A stretch of 64,000 bases of DNA, taken from assembly GCA_039704465.1 (NCBI GenBank), contig JASFAU010000014.1:744001-808000 (forward strand), in the 5' to 3' direction. This document shows positions 39,908-54,900 of this stretch, in pieces (the stretch's first letter is position 1; every line of letters begins with the position of its first letter). A model generated the notes under the pieces. It was not told the origin of the DNA and did not search any database. It worked only from the letters and a program-made list of their open reading frames with translations. The DNA is from Plasmodiophora brassicae (Eukaryota > Endomyxa > Phytomyxea > Plasmodiophorida > Plasmodiophoridae). Made by a program: the position numbers and the translations under genes.

Positions 39908-42900
39908 TTATCGGGACCGGGCTGCTGTGAGTTCGAACCACTGTCGAAGCGCATCAGCAACGACTAGGGGAAGGTCGGCGGTTCGTTTCAGGATGATGTA
40001 GAACGGGAACGGGAACCCGTCCAGGTAGTCGTCCACCTGCAATCGACCATTCGGATACGATACTGACTTGAGCCGCAGAATGCTTTTCGATTCGTCGTCC
40101 TCGCAGGCGTCAATGACGATCAGGACGACCAGCTGCCCGTTCTGGCTCGCCCGTCTCAGCTGGCGACGGAGGTGCTCTCGGTCCTGCTGAATCAACGCGT
40201 CCGAAATAATGAACAGCAACTGATTCGTCCCAAACTGGTCTTCACGATGCGCATCGAGACGGTCCAGGGCACCCTCAAGCAAGGCCCCGAACCGCGTCTG
40301 TCGGTCGCTGAACGCGAACTGTCGAACGATCTCGGGCCCCGACCCGGCGCCGAACCGATCCGCTACCAAGGTCACATCGTCGCCGAACTTGAAGACGGTC
40401 AGATCGCCACCGCATTCCAATCGGGACAGCGACGTGCAGAGGACAGTCAGCGCCTCGAGAGCAACACGATTCGCATTGTGCTCCTTCATGGACAGCGAAT
40501 TGTCGATGGCGACGGCAATGTCGTACCGGCGGCGGGACAGGCGCGACCGTCGCATCCAGATCCGGTCCTTGCGGAACGAGCTGGCGATGTAGGCGATTAC
40601 ACGTCGCATGTTCAGGCGCTTGCCAGTGCGGAACGCTCCACCGAGCTTGGCCGCGATCTGCGGCGTCAGGATCAGCCGTAACTGCTCCGTTAACGACGAT
40701 GACACCTCGTTCGTTGCCACCTGCAACGATTGCCACAACGCATCATCGACGACGTCAGCGGCCCCGTTACCGACCTCAACCTCCATCACAGCAGTATCAC
40801 AGTCATCGCTCTTGTCCGGCGAGCGCTCGAGACCCGTAACGAACGATGAGACCGCTGACGACGATGTGGCAAACACGTCGTCCATGTCGAGGTCATCGTC
40901 TGGGCGCTTGCCATCATCGTCTTGGGCGACTTGTTCATGCTTTTCAGTTCGGCGCCGACGGGTGCCCGCTATCGACGTCTTCAACGACTCGGTCTTGTCG
41001 TCGGCTCCGTCTCGCTTCGGGTTGGCATCATCGTCAAGATCCATTGCATCTTCGTCTTTCGGCTCGTTGGCGACTTCCTCGGAGACGTCGACAGGAGCAC
41101 TGGCCTCGTCGTGGCCAGAGGCAGGTGCCATAGCGTCACCGTCGGCCTGCTGATCAGCGCCCTGTTCACAAAAGTTAGGGACAGGGGACAGAAACGCACA
41201 TGCAAATCGACACGACGTACGACATGCTCGACTGGACCGTTGTCAGCGAGTTCCCGCGGCGACCTGTTGGTGTTGTCGTCCCATGCCTCATGCTGCGCCT
41301 CCTGCTCAAGCACCTGACGCATTCGCTTGTCCCAGTGATCGCAAGCCGCGCTGGCGCTTCGCAGAGGGTTCTCGGTTGCTGGACGCTGACGCTCGCGGCG
41401 CGCCGCGCTATCGTCATGCGATTCCGGCGACGATTCCAACGGGCATACGCGTCCATCGCCATCCATTCCAACCGCATTGGCCTGCGGATCCGCTTGCCCG
41501 GCGGCGTCCTCGTTATCCGCTCCGTTGTCCGGACGACCCTGACGCAACGTCAACCATCGCAAATCCGCACGAGCAAACGAAACACCCACCTGATCGCAAG
41601 CGTTGGCGTTGTGCTCACGTTCGGGGAGATCGACTGCAATGGCATCCGGATTGGAAGATGCTTGCTCAGCATCGGCACCTTGCGCATCCGGCTGCTGGTC
41701 TTCGTACTGCATGTCCTCGACCTGCTCGACGTCAGGCGCGCCAGCGCCAGCGTCACCGTCGTCATCAACATCGCCGTCCGCATCGTGATCGCCTTCGACA
41801 TGCTCTGCGTCGACGGATTCACAATCGCTGAGGTCGTCGACTTCATGTTCCTGCGACCCGGCGTCGTCGTCATTTCGGTCGTCCGGGTCCACGTTGTCCA
41901 GGTTGAGATCCTCGGGTATCGTCATGTCGATGTCGTGGTTATCCTCAACCATGTTGTCTGCACCATTGCCGACGTCCTCCTCGTCTTCGCCGTCATCATC
42001 ATGCTCCGGGAACTCGCCTTCCTCCTCGACAACAGGGTCGGCAGCGTCAGGTCGGTCCTGCTTGTTCGCAGCGGGGTCGCTCTTCTCCTGCTCCTTGCCG
42101 CCGTCCTGATCGTCACGACCGGCACCAATGTCCACCTGGTCGGGACGCTGACCCTCCACCTTCGAGTCGTCTTCCAGCTTCTCCTCGCGTCGATCAGTAC
42201 CTTCATCTTCCTTGTCAACGTTATCATCCCACCTGGACGCATCGTTAGTAAAGCATTCCATGGACGAGGCGCCCGTGTACGAACAGTCGCTCGTCGACGA
42301 CATTATCCTTCGGGTCGGGTTCGCCCATCTCTTTGTCCAACTCCTCGTCGTCTTCACCATCGTCGTCGTCGTCGGACTCTCGGCGGTCGTCGTCGCGTTC
42401 GTCCGGGTTGACGTCGTGGAGATCGCCGTCGAACTCGTTCTCCATCTCCATGCCCGCCTCGTCGCGGTCCACAGGATCACGATGATTCTACCGACACGGT
42501 TCAGTGCACGACGATGGGGACAGCAACTACCACAGCGCGTACCTGATCGCCCTCCTGATCGTCATCGTCGTCGAACTTATCCTGTTTGAGGCCCAAGAGT
42601 TGCTCTTCGTCCTCGATCTGATCACTGACGTCGCGGTCACCACGACCTTCGCCCATACCGGTCCCGTCCGCTGCCTCTTCCTTCGTCTGCTGGTCCTGTT
42701 CTTCGCCATCGGTTCTAACGCAATCACAGCCGTCAGGTACGACAACCAAGTTAGACAGTTCGCAACGTACTCGCTGGGCGGTGGCTTGCAGAATCCATTG
42801 GTGACCAGCGATATCAAGATGGCACCGCACGATCGACCAAGGGATGTGCACGCCAGGTTGTACTGGTGCAGGTGGTCGCGAACGCCTGCCAGGATTCGCA

Positions 42901-45900
42901 GCACCGCCTGCACCTGCGACGCGATCACGTCCGCCTGCGCGTACAGGCGCTGGCCATGGGATCCCAGCGATCGCACGAGATCGGTCACGTCCAGCGCGGA
43001 CGACAACGCCAGCAGGTGATGATGATGCTGGCTCCAGTTGAAGAACGCGGCGTCGTGATCGCCCTTGTGGCACAGTTTGACCACGCGCTGAACGACCAGC
43101 TTGATCTGATCGGTCACGCTCAGGTCAACGTCTGTCGCGGTCGTGTCGATCGTGTTCGTGGCAAACGACGCCGCCACGCGTCCCATGACGCCGGCGAACG
43201 CATCAGGGAACGGAAGGGCCGGCAGGAGCTTCAGGGCGCCTTCGACGGCGGCACGAGCGGACGCAGCGACCTGCAGGCCAGGCATCGTCGCAATCGGCGC
43301 GATCTGGTACCGAGCCGCGACCGGGGCCAGCTCCTCCCTCACAGACGTCAGCGTCGCGATCATCGACAAGCAGGCGGCGTGCCCTTCTGCCGCTAACCAC
43401 ACACAGACAGCATCAGCCATTGTCGGTCTCATGGCAGTCACGCGGGCGTCCGCCTACCAAACTGGACGTCGTCCGCGTCCTTCAGCGACGAACGGGATTC
43501 GAAGCAGGGCGCAGCAGCCGAAAGCGCTTCCAGCAACGCGTCCACGTTCTCCAGCAGCGTGCACGGCGACTGATCGTCTGCGAACGCGATCAGCAATGAT
43601 GTCGCAGTCCACGCTGGCGGCGACCCTACCGAAGCGGGCGTCCGACATGGTCACCAGGGATTCCAGCCAGGCCGTCATCGTGCGAAGTTGGTCGTCCATG
43701 CGAGCCAAAGCGGCGCGCTGGGCGACGACCATGGCGAAGACGTGCTCCTGCATGGCCATCGTGCGTTTCGCTTCGGACGGCGTCAACTCGGGGCTGTGCG
43801 TCTGGACGCGCCCGCGAAGGTCCCAGACGGCGGCGACGAACTTGAAGAAGTCGCGTTCGCGTTCACGCTGGCAGGACTCCAGCACGCGCGCCAGCGCCAT
43901 CGTATCTGTTCGCAACGGTCACAACGCGTCCGGCGCCAACGACGACGACCGGCGTACCGATGAGGGGGGAGGCGGCCCGGGCGGCAGACGCATGATGACG
44001 AACGCCCCGGGAGCGCAGCAGGTGGATCGTGTCCGACAGCGCCTTCTTCTTCATCGGAACCGGCGCGCCGCCCGCCCGAAGCGACTCGGCGCGTTCGATG
44101 ATGTCGCTGCCCGTCTCCCGAACGTCGTCGACGATGTCGCTGGACAGCGCCTCCATGACGGGGGCAACCAGCAGCGCGATTCGCTCGGCAACGGCATCGG
44201 CACCAGCGTCCACCTCGATGACTGGAACGCTCGCGGCCGGCGGGTCTGCGACGACGACGATCGGCGTATCAGGGCGGGCGCGACGCGTACGCAACGTGAC
44301 GATAAGGTCCCGAACGGGTCGGTCCAGGACCTGGTCCCAGGCGTGAACGGACTGCATCAGCTTCCGGTGCGAACGTTCGCTGGACGCCTTCAGCGCGTGC
44401 CAGTTCGACACGTCCCAGCGCGCCAGCCTATCCAACGCGTCTCACGTTAGGCGCAACGACAACGAACAGCAGGCGGTCGCGGACGCACCGGGTCAGGTCC
44501 TTCAACGTCGTTTCGACGCGTTTGCGCTCGCGCTGGACGAGCTCGCGAACGGCGTCGTGCAGTGGGTCGTAGTACCCGGCCAGGTTGGCCAGCAGCACGC
44601 CGCACCTGGTGCCGGGGCTGACCGCCAGCGTCCTCAGCATGTGCAGGCGGAGCGTGAACTCGCCCAGGGTCGACGTCTGGATGAACTCGTCCAGGGCGTC
44701 GTACAGGTCGTCGCCGGTCGACGACGCGTGCACCACCAGCTGGAGCAGGTGCGGCCAGAGGCGCAGCGCGCGCCCGTACGCGGCACGTTCCCGCCCGTCC
44801 AGGGCGAACGGCCACGCCTCCAGCTCCATCTGGCGCCACCGGGCGACCAGGCTCTGCAGCGCGGCGACCTGCGCCTGCAACGACACGTACTTGGCGGCGT
44901 ACGCCTCCCATTTCTCGACGGCCGCCAGGACCTGCTCGACGCCGGCCACAAGGCGCATCAACGGCGCCGACACCGGCAACGACGCCACGCGGGCACAGAC
45001 GCGTGCAATGTGGAGCAACGACGGGTGACCGCGACACTCGTCCAGCGCCAGCACGTCACGAACGCGGTACAGCAGCGCCCTCAACGCAACCTGCCCCACG
45101 CCGTCGTTAGTTCAAACGCGTCCTGCGCCGACAACTCGCAACGTACCTCGAGTTCGGGCAGCTGAGAGGAGACGGCGTACCGGAACAGGTCGACCTTCTT
45201 GCTCTGGTCGCGCCCGCGAAGCTCGTCCAGGCAGTACCGCAGGACGGCGTTGGTACCGACGCAGGCGCCACCAGCGTCCGTATCGTCGGTGAACGTCGCG
45301 ACGGCCGAGTACACCTGCAGAGCGTTGTGATGGGCGATGCGTGCGACGTCGTTGTCGTCGAGCGGCGCCGCCGGGAGCGCCGGGGCACCCAACGCCTTCG
45401 TGTACAGCTGGTACAGTTCGAGGAGGTCGGCGTCGGCGAACGCGCCGTCGCGTGCCAGGCTGGCCTCGCCGACGCGATCGTCGTCGTCGGCGTCGACGTC
45501 AACGGGGCGGTCGACCAGGTCGGCAAAGTCGCTGTCGAACGTCGGGAACATGGCGCGGAGGCGACGCTCGTCGTCGTCGTCGCCGTTCGCCGCCAGGCCG
45601 CCCGTTTCCGGTCGGTGCCGGTACAGGTCCGCCTGGCGTTCAGCACGTACCCGCTCGGCACGTTCATGGGCGGACCACAGACGAACCAGCGCCAGCGTCA
45701 CCGGCGACAGCAGCGCCCGTCGCGACAGACGACACAGGGCCAACCTGTGGCGAGACGGGCAAGACGTTAGCGAGGCGAGAGGCGGCGCAAGCGATGCGAC
45801 TGACTTCATGGCGGGGATGGCAACGTGGCAGCGCGCGAGGTGCTCGAGCAGCGACGGCTGCGATAGGTGCCGGACGTCGTCGTCGACACACGTCAGCGCG

Positions 45901-48900
45901 AGCGACGCGCGCAGAGCGACTTGGCAGGGGTCGGCAACGGGCGACGCACGAATGTGGTCGTGCAGGGCGCTCATCATGCGCAGGACTTCGACGACGACCT
46001 GTGCGACACGGCCACGTTTGACAACGTTCGCGAGAGAGCGTCGCTCCCCGACGGGTGGCCTTACCGGCGATGCGATATCTTCGAAGGCGAGCATGAACGA
46101 CGCGTCAAGGGATTGGACGAAGGCGCGCGCGTTCTCGATCCACAGCTGCATGGCGTCGCGATCATCGTCCTGGATCAGCGACAGGATCCGCCTGTGGCAA
46201 CGCAACCATGTCAGCAGGTGGGAACGAACGCGACGCCATCGGATGGCCCATACCGGAACGATGCGTGCGAGTCGATGAACGCTTGCACCGCGTCGTACAG
46301 GAGGCGGAACGAGGCATCCGCTGGTCGACAGGCGACCTGACCCGACTCTCTGCAGCAACGTCGTCAGCAACGTTCAACGCGCGGGTCGCTGTGGACGCAC
46401 CGTTCCAGGGTGTCAAGCAGAGCGCGCTCGGTCAGGACGAGGCGCTGGACGATCGGGTCGTCCAGTTCCGACCCGATCAGCAGGCGGGTCTGCGCCCGGC
46501 GCACGTCGATCTCGTGGCGCAGGTCGACGAGCTGGCGCTCGGCGTCGCTGGCGCGAACGCTGTGCTTCAGCATCGGGTCCACCGTCCGGCTCGGCGCCAT
46601 CAGGTGCAGGCGAATCGCGCCGACCAGGAACAAACCGGCAGCGCTGTCGATCGCAGACAGGAGCGGCGGCAGCAGCGCCTGCATAACCGACAAGACGCGC
46701 TCGTCGACCGCGTTCTGGACGTCGGCAACAGATTTGATGCCGAACGCGCGAAGCGTCGACGTTAGCAGGCGCTGGGTCGCTGGCGTCGAACGGGCATCGG
46801 CGACACGTCGTGACCCGCATTGCCACTGCGCCTGGATGACGCGCTCCATCAGCGCGATCTGGGCCTGGCGATGGTGCAGAGGCGCCTGGGACGCCGCCTT
46901 GACCAGGTCGAAGATGGCGGCGGTCGGCGCCGGGCCACAACTGACGATCGCGGCCAGCCCCGTTCGCGTCAGGCGATGGGCGAGCGCGGGCGTGATCGCG
47001 TTCGACCAGACAAGCGACTGGAGGGGTTCCATCGACGCGCACGACGTTATCGACCCGTACTGCAGGCCGACTCGTAACGCGCGTTCAGCGATCGCCGCGT
47101 CCGCCAGCGCCCCCGATTCGGCGCTGGACAGCAGAGCCACCATGCACCGCTTGAAGCACGCCGCGCCTGAAACGCCACCATCCGTCAGTCGTGCCACCTC
47201 GCGGGAAACGGTTCGTGACGGGCGACGCCCTACCCAGAGGACCGCATGCGGCGACCATGGCCGATTCCGGCAGCGCGAACGACGTCTCGATGACTTCGTC
47301 GACGAACTCGCCGTCGTCGTGGTCGGCGCCGCTGATCCGGATCGTGAACGACTCGCGAACGGGCGCAGGCGGTGCCCAGTCTGAACCACACACAGCGGTC
47401 AGTCGACGAGCGAACAGGCAACGCGCGAATCGCGTCTACCCAGTGTCGACAGGTGGGCGACGGCCGCCTCCACCCGCTCCACGACGTCGGCGTCGTTGCC
47501 GAAAGACACGATGGTGGCCATAGCCTCGACCAGCGCGCGCCGGGATGAAACATCTGTGAGTGCCAACGTTAATGGCGCACGCCCCAAGGCAGCGCGTCAG
47601 TCGCGTTCCCTACCCATGAGCGGTCCCGATCGGCGATCCAGCGCATGGGCAGCGGCACGTACCGCTGCCGTTCGGGCGGACGACGGCAGCATGGGGTGGG
47701 GCGAACGTTTCCAGAGCGCCATGGATGCCGGTTTTGTCGGGCTGACGGCGTACAGGAACCGGTCGATGAGACGGTGCACCTCGTCGAACGACGCCGGCAG
47801 GTCCCGTTGGAAGTCCTTGACGCGTACGTGGGCGCAGGCCCAGACCAGTTCGTCGTCGACGCGGCCGCTCGCTAGCCGCAGACGAAGGTCGAACGCGCGC
47901 GCGCTAATTGACGACATCGCACGCCAGTTGGCACTGTCCGACGACGTCAACGACTTCATGACGACCTCATCTGCGGTCGCGTTCAGCACATTTGTACGTT
48001 ACGAACGCAGCCGACGCAGGCAGAATACCGATCGCATGGAGCACTGGTTGCAGGATGGGGAGCGCGGCATGTCGGGACGACGACGACGATCGTTGCTGGA
48101 GAGGCGACAGAGCACTGATCTCCACCTTGGCGCCGATCCTGCGAAGATGCCCCACGAGACACGCGAGGCGCTCGCCGAGCGTGACGAACGAGGCCGGCAC
48201 CAGCTGCGTCACGTCGTGCTCGGGACGAAGCGGTGTGAACACATCTACGATGCCCAGTGTCAGCGGCGCGGATGTCCCCTCGATGAGCAACGCGTTACCG
48301 AGCGTGGCCCATTCGTTCCAGATCGCGGCCCAGAGTGGCGTTCGCGAGACGACCGCAACGAGGTTCGCCAGCGAAGGGCACGATTCGCACAGGGGTTGGA
48401 CCTCGTCACGAGTGGCGAATTCCAACGCGACCTGAAGGGCGACGGGGACGTCGTCGGAGGGCGCCGTCGGCGACCTGGGCGTCCAGACGGCCGCCGCGTT
48501 GGGTTCGCGACAGGACGTCAGGAACGTGTGCAGAGCGGTCAGACGCTGGCGATGGTGGCGCAGGTGCAGGCCGGGCCACGCCGGGCCCTGTCGATGCAGC
48601 GCCGATCGAACACGCTCGGGGATGTCGAGCGTCGTGAGGTCGACCAGGTGGCCGTACGTCTGTTCCAGCGCGAGCGCCAGCGCGATCGACGATGACACGC
48701 CTCGGACGACCTGCTGGACGGCGAGCTCGCACCTGGGGAGCAACGCGTGACGTTAGGACGACGACGACGATGGGGCGCAGAAGGGCGCTGCGACCGACCA
48801 GTGCAGAAGGTGGCGGATGGTGACGGCCGGGTTGCGATCGGCGAGCGTCTGGTGCGTGCCGAGGACGAGAACGGCAACGTGATCGTGGGTGACGCCAGCG

Positions 48901-51900
48901 TCATAGATCATGTGCAGGAGATCGTCGTCGGTGAACCGGTGGCGCCAGGCGCGCTCCGGGCGAACGTCGACGTCGGGCGAGCACAGGGCGATTTCGACAC
49001 AGCGGTTCCGAACGGCACGAGACAGCGATCCTGTCGAAGGTCAGCGGGGCGACGACGCGGGACCGGGTCGAACGTGGACCCACCGTGCTGTTCGTCGACC
49101 GTGAAGAACATTCGGAAGTCGGGATGCGGCAGGATGGTTCGCGCCCGCCCGCTCTCGTTGATCAGCAGCGTGCCGCCGGGTTCCAGGAGCGCGTTCAGAC
49201 GGTCGAGCACCGATGGGGCGCACAGGTTGGCATTGTCGAGCAGGACCCAGGCACCGTTCTGTGGCACACACACAGACAGACGACGCCCCCCGTCAGCATC
49301 GGTCCGATTGATTGGCCCGAACGTTGCACAGCCGTACCTCAACAGCGACCGTCAGGGGACCGTCGACCCATTCGAATCGGCCCTGGGCGCCGCCCTCCTC
49401 GCATTGACCGATACGGGACACGTCCACGCCGAGGCGACCCGCCAACGACCGAACCACGTCGGCCTGACCCTTATTCCACCTGCCGAGGGACGGTCAGAAC
49501 ACACCGGTCCAACCTCGTGCACGCCACGAACCCTTGAGCGATGGGGAGCCGTTCGACGACGTTCCACAGGTCGAGAAGGTCGCTGGTGACGGACCCGCTC
49601 GCTGAGGCATGGATCATGGCTTGTCGAAGGGTCACGATCAGGTTTTGTCGATGCCGGGCGGCATCGACCTGCTCGAAGGCGCCGAGGAGTTCGGTGGCGT
49701 CGAGCGCGGCGCTGACAGCAATCTCGACGAGCGGTCGGGACGCGATCCGCGACGCTAGGCGCACGATGCTCGTCTTGCCGCTCCCGCCGGGACCGACGAC
49801 GATCACCGGCAGGCGCTCGCGAACGCATCGCAGCATGTGCAGGAGCGGGGCCCGGTACGCGTGCGGGACATCGAGGACGTCCGACCCCTTCGTGATCGCC
49901 AGCGCGTTCACATGCTCGTGGACGACGGCAACGGGGCCGTCGGCGAACACGTCGTCAAAGATAAGACGCAGGGCGGAACGGTCGCGAGCGTTCCGTAGGC
50001 GCTGGAGGTAGACGAGGTCGACGACCTGCGAAGGGCACGTCGGCGACAGCGAGACGGATCGAAGCAGGTCGCGTAGGTTGAACTCCCATGGGGCGCCGCT
50101 CGTCGCGAAGCGCCGCTCCAGGCAGATGGCCACGTGCGCCCGCTCGTTGAACTCGATCAGGCGTGGGTCGCATCCGTTCAGGATGCGCGTGTAATCGCCC
50201 TGGGACATCTCCTCCAGGTAGACCTGTCGGGCCACTGATCAGCAACGCGTTCGGGCGGGACGGCGACAAGCGCGTCCGTTCCCACCTTTGTGAAACGGTT
50301 GAGGAACGACGCGGGAAGCGCTTTACGACCGCCACCTTCCTGGACGGGGTTCTGGCAGGCGAACACGCGGAACGACGGGTGGCAGGTGAACGTGCGGTCC
50401 AGTTCAGGGATGAATCTGAACAGGGGACGCGTTCAGCGGACAGCACGTATCATCACGCCCAGGGAACGCGTTTACATTTCGGCGCGGTGATCGAGCACCG
50501 AGTTGAGGCCCTCGAGGACGGACTGGGAGGCCAGGTTCAGCTCGTCGAGGAGGACCCAGTGGCCGTGGACCAGCGCGTCCAGGAAGGGGCCGTTGACCCA
50601 GGTGAAGGTGCCCGCGGGCGCGTCCGCCATTGGCAGGTCGCTGCCCAGCAGGTCCATCATGTCCGTCTGCTCGGACAGGTTCAGGCGCGTCACCCGGTGC
50701 CCAGAACGCTGGCCGAGCGCCACGACCAGCGACGTCTTGCCGACACCCGGCGACCCTTCCAGGAGAACGGCCTTGCGAAGTTGCAGGGCACGAAGGACGC
50801 GCGTGACGTTCCGGCGGGCGCTGGTCGCCTCAAAGTCGTACCGCCTGCAGCAACCACGTTAGGCGATGAGTCATGACGACGACGACGAACGGCGACACGA
50901 ACGTCGGTGCTGCAGGATCCGGGCCGACGTCGACGAAGAACGGGGACAGGCCGAAACGCGCGCCGTCGCTGACGAGCGGCGCATGGCTGTGCACAGAGCA
51001 GTCGTGGAAGTCGACGTCGCGTTCGACCAGGCGGCGCTCGTCGTCGGGCAGGACGTCCAGGGCGACCCGCAGCGCGTGCTGGCGCCGCTGCCGAGCGCGA
51101 TCGGGTGCATCGCCGGACGCGATCCCGATGCCATCAATCACCTGTCGTTGTCGTTAGGCAGGGACAGCGAGCCGGGAAGCGCGAGTGGTGTACCGTCAGC
51201 AGGGCGGCGTTGACGAAGGCGAGCGGCAGCGGGACACGATCGGCGACCGACTCCATGAAGTGGACAAAGGCGCGCAGGTCGCGCAGCGAGGCGCGCTCGC
51301 GGGCGTGCACGTCGAACCCGTTGACGAACGCGACCAGCGGCGCCGCGTACGCCCGCAGGTCGTCCCGGCGGACGCCACTGGACACGATCGCCAGCAGGTC
51401 CTGATCCGACAGCCGGTTCGGGATCCAGACCTGTTCATGGTGGTTGCTCAACCGGTGAACGAACGCGGGCACGTGCATGTGCAGACGCACCTCAGTGAAC
51501 CGGTTGCGAAGCGCGGGCGACAGCTCCTTCTTGCCAAAGTCGCCGCCCGGGTTCATCGTCGCCACGACGCGGAACGCGGGATGGGCGACGACGCGCTCCT
51601 CGTCGCCCGACTTCTCCGCCAGCAGGATCGACCGGCCCCGCTCCAGGACCGAGTTCAGGCGCTCGACGACGGCGTCCTCGGCTGTGTGGGCGCACATCAG
51701 AATCGCACACGGCGAACGGATCACGCCCACGACGACGACGTACCCAGCGAGATCTCGTCGATCAGGATCATGTCGCCGCGGCGCATGGCGACGACGAGCG
51801 GCCCGTCGACCCATTCGAACATGGCGCTGGCGTCGCGTATCGCGTCGGCGGCGGCGCTCAGCAGCAGCGCCGCCGCCTCGTCGCCCGTCGACCCCGCCAG

Positions 51901-54900
51901 ACGCTCGCGGGCGCCCGTCAGCCCTGTTGCCCGCACACACAACGTCAGCGAGGGTCACGAACGCGCATCGCCCGACGTACCGCAGGCGTCCAGGTCGATG
52001 CCAACGGCGGCCAGCGCCGTCCGGGCGCGTTGCCATCGCGCGGCCCGATCGCGAACCGGGCGCAGGGCGCCGATCAGGTCGGCGGCGTCGCTGTGCTCGT
52101 GCAGGTTGACGACGTGGAGCGTCTGGCGGCGCAGGGCGGCCAGCGCCTGGCAGACGGTCGTCTTGCCCAGGCCGGTGTCGCCGACCAGGAGCACCGGCTC
52201 GCTGGCGTCGAGCGCCGACGCGCACAGCGCCATCATCCTCGTCATCTGCTGCGTCAGCGCCAGCGCCGGCACCGACCCGCCGCGACGAACGAGGTCGCCG
52301 ACGACCCGGTCGTACCAGGCGTCCATCTGCAGGGCGGCGTCGTCCACGTTCAGGTGCCGTTGCAGGCAGGCGCGCACCGCCTCCCGATCGTCGTCGTTGC
52401 GCAGGCGCTCGCCGAGCAGCATGAAGCCATGGGCGGCGATCTCGCCCGTCGTCGCCGGGCGCCGCCCCGCCCATCGGAACAGGTCGCGCGACGTGATCGC
52501 CCCGCTCTTGCCGGCGAAGACGCGCGAACGCTGCCGCTGCCGTTGCAGGTCGACCATGACGTTCACCTGCGGCGCGTTCACGACATGAGCCCAAACGGAG
52601 ATACGCGCGTTGACGCCCGACGTACCATTCGGCGACAATGCGATGGCGCCAGGCGACCGCGACGTACCAGGAGGACGACGAGCTCATCGACGGGCATGTC
52701 GTCGACGTGGACCTCGACGAACCGGTTCCGGAACGCCCGGGACAGGACCTTGCGACCGCCGTACGACCCACCGGCCGGCTGTGGCAGGGATCGTCAGATC
52801 AGGGCACACGTCGTCGACGCATGCAGGCGCTTACGTTCTGGGTGGCGAACAGCGCGAAACGCGGGTGGGCGCGGATGCGTTCGTGCGTCTCGGGGACGAC
52901 GAGCTCGCGGTTGTCGTCGAGCAGGCGGTTCAGCGCCTCGAGGACGTCGCTCGGCGCCAGGTTCAGCTCGTCCAGGACGATCCAGTGGCCGTGACGGACG
53001 GCCTTCACGAGGGCACCTGCACACGGGTGTCAGGGACGAACGCCCCTGACGGTGACGACGACAACCAACCTTCGATGAACGTCAGGCGGCCGGTGGCAGG
53101 GTCGGTGCCATACGACCCCAGGTACTCGTCGATGTCGGTGTGCTCGTGGTTGTTGATCCGGACGAGGCGATGGCCGGTGCGCCTGGCCAGGTAGTCGACC
53201 AGGCTGGTCTTGCCGGCCGAAGTGGGCCCTTGCAGGAGAACGGGCAGGGGGACGCCGCTGCCCAGCGCCCGGCACACGTCCGTCAGGCGCTCCTCGACGG
53301 TCGCCGTCAGGATGAACTCGTCGTCGTCCCCACCGGCCACCGGCGGCAGCGGCCCGCGACGAAGACGGAACCCAGCGATCTCGATGCAATCGTCGGGCGG
53401 CGGGCGACGAAACGAAGGGCCGCCGCCGCTGCTTCGGGCGAACGCGCTCAGGTGCGGTGCACACAGCGACCTGGACGGCGCGTCGCACGGCGTCAGGAAC
53501 GCCATGGTCATGCCCTCGTGCAGCGCCCGGGCGACGCCCATGCTGTTGCAGGCGTCCCTGGCGTAGCGCAGCGCCCGGCACAACGTTCGCAGCGAGTACA
53601 CGGGGACGTCCATGCCGGACGAGGTCAGCGCGCGCTCCCCCGACAGGCGTCGCAGCGTCCGGTACGCGTCGACGACGTCGACGTGGTTCGCCACAGGCGC
53701 CGGCAGGACGTGCTGGACGAGGACGCGCAGGTCGGCAGCGTCGTCGACGTCGTCGACGAAGATCTCGGTGAACCGGGAGCGGACCGGGTGCGGCAGCGGG
53801 CGCTTGCCGGCGTCGGTGTTCGGGTTCATGGCGGCGAACAGGCGGAACGACGGGTGCCGCTCGACCTGGCGCCCTTCGAAGTGGAACGCCGACGACGACG
53901 ACGGGTCGAGCAGCGATTGCAGGGCGAAGAGCGTGGACGACGCCGCCAGGTTGATCTCGTCGAGCAGGATCCAGTCGCCCTGGCGCAGCGCGCGCACCAG
54001 GGCGCCTTCGACGAACCAGAACGCGAACGCGCCTCGCTCGTCGTTCTGCACCTGACGGCGGAACACGTCGAGGTCGCGCGCGAACGCCTGCCATTGCCGG
54101 CGACGCTCGGGCGAGACGGGCTTGTCCAGCGCCATGCTCGTCGACCGGGATAGCAGCTTGGCGAGGTTCGCCCAGTGGCCGTTGTCGAACGCCTGACGGA
54201 TGGACGCCAGGAACGTGGCGTTCGACGCCCGCGAGAACGTCAGCGGGAACAGGGACCCGAACGCGTTCAGGATCGGGATCGACGCGGTGCGAAGGTCGAC
54301 GGGGCGGTACCCGCCCAGGAGCTCGCTGGTGTCCGACTGCTGCGACATGTTGCAGACGACGAGCACGCGGCCGCGCTGCCGAGCGCATTCGTCCAGCATC
54401 GCCGTCTTTCCGTTGCCCGTCTCGCCGACCAGCAGGACGGGTTCGTTGGCGTCGACGGCGTCGTGGATCCGGGACATGAGGACGGAGGCGGCGCGCGTCG
54501 GCGCCAGACGGGTCGCAGACGCCAACGGGTGCGGGTCGCGTTCGCGAACGACGTGAGCGTTCCTGGCGGCATCGATCCGCCAGAGAGCGGCGATGTCGTT
54601 CGACAGCTGGTCGCGCGCGGGCCCCGCAGGCATCCAGGCGACCAGGCAGACGTGAACGTGTTCGAGGACCTTCTCCCGGATCGCCGACGACGGTGCGGAA
54701 GGCAACGACAGGTGGTGCAAGCGCTGGCAGAGGCGCACGAAGGCGCGAATCGGTGCACTGTTCGTCAGCGTCAGCGTGCGAAGCAGCGTGTCGCGATGTG
54801 GGACCAAGGACGGGAAGCGGTCGCTGATGATGGACAGGACGTCGCCGGGCGTTAACGCTGGGATGACGATGTGCGAGAACAGGGCGTCGTACGGCGCCGT

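Larger units (their letters stand above)
37106..40319. repeat. tandem triplication, unit 3 (runs into intact MDN1)
   Basis: Starts aggcaatgacatcat. It contains the plus-strand 3' fragment, secreted gene C, and the 3' end of the functional MDN1. Homology with units 1 and 2 stops at about 40319 inside the MDN1 last exon. Confidence 0.85.

Noticed and set aside
41200..42411. 403-residue plus-strand frame rich in Val and Leu
   Set aside because: Antisense of the Asp/Glu-rich MDN1 region (GAC codons read as GTC), hence apparent hydrophobicity.
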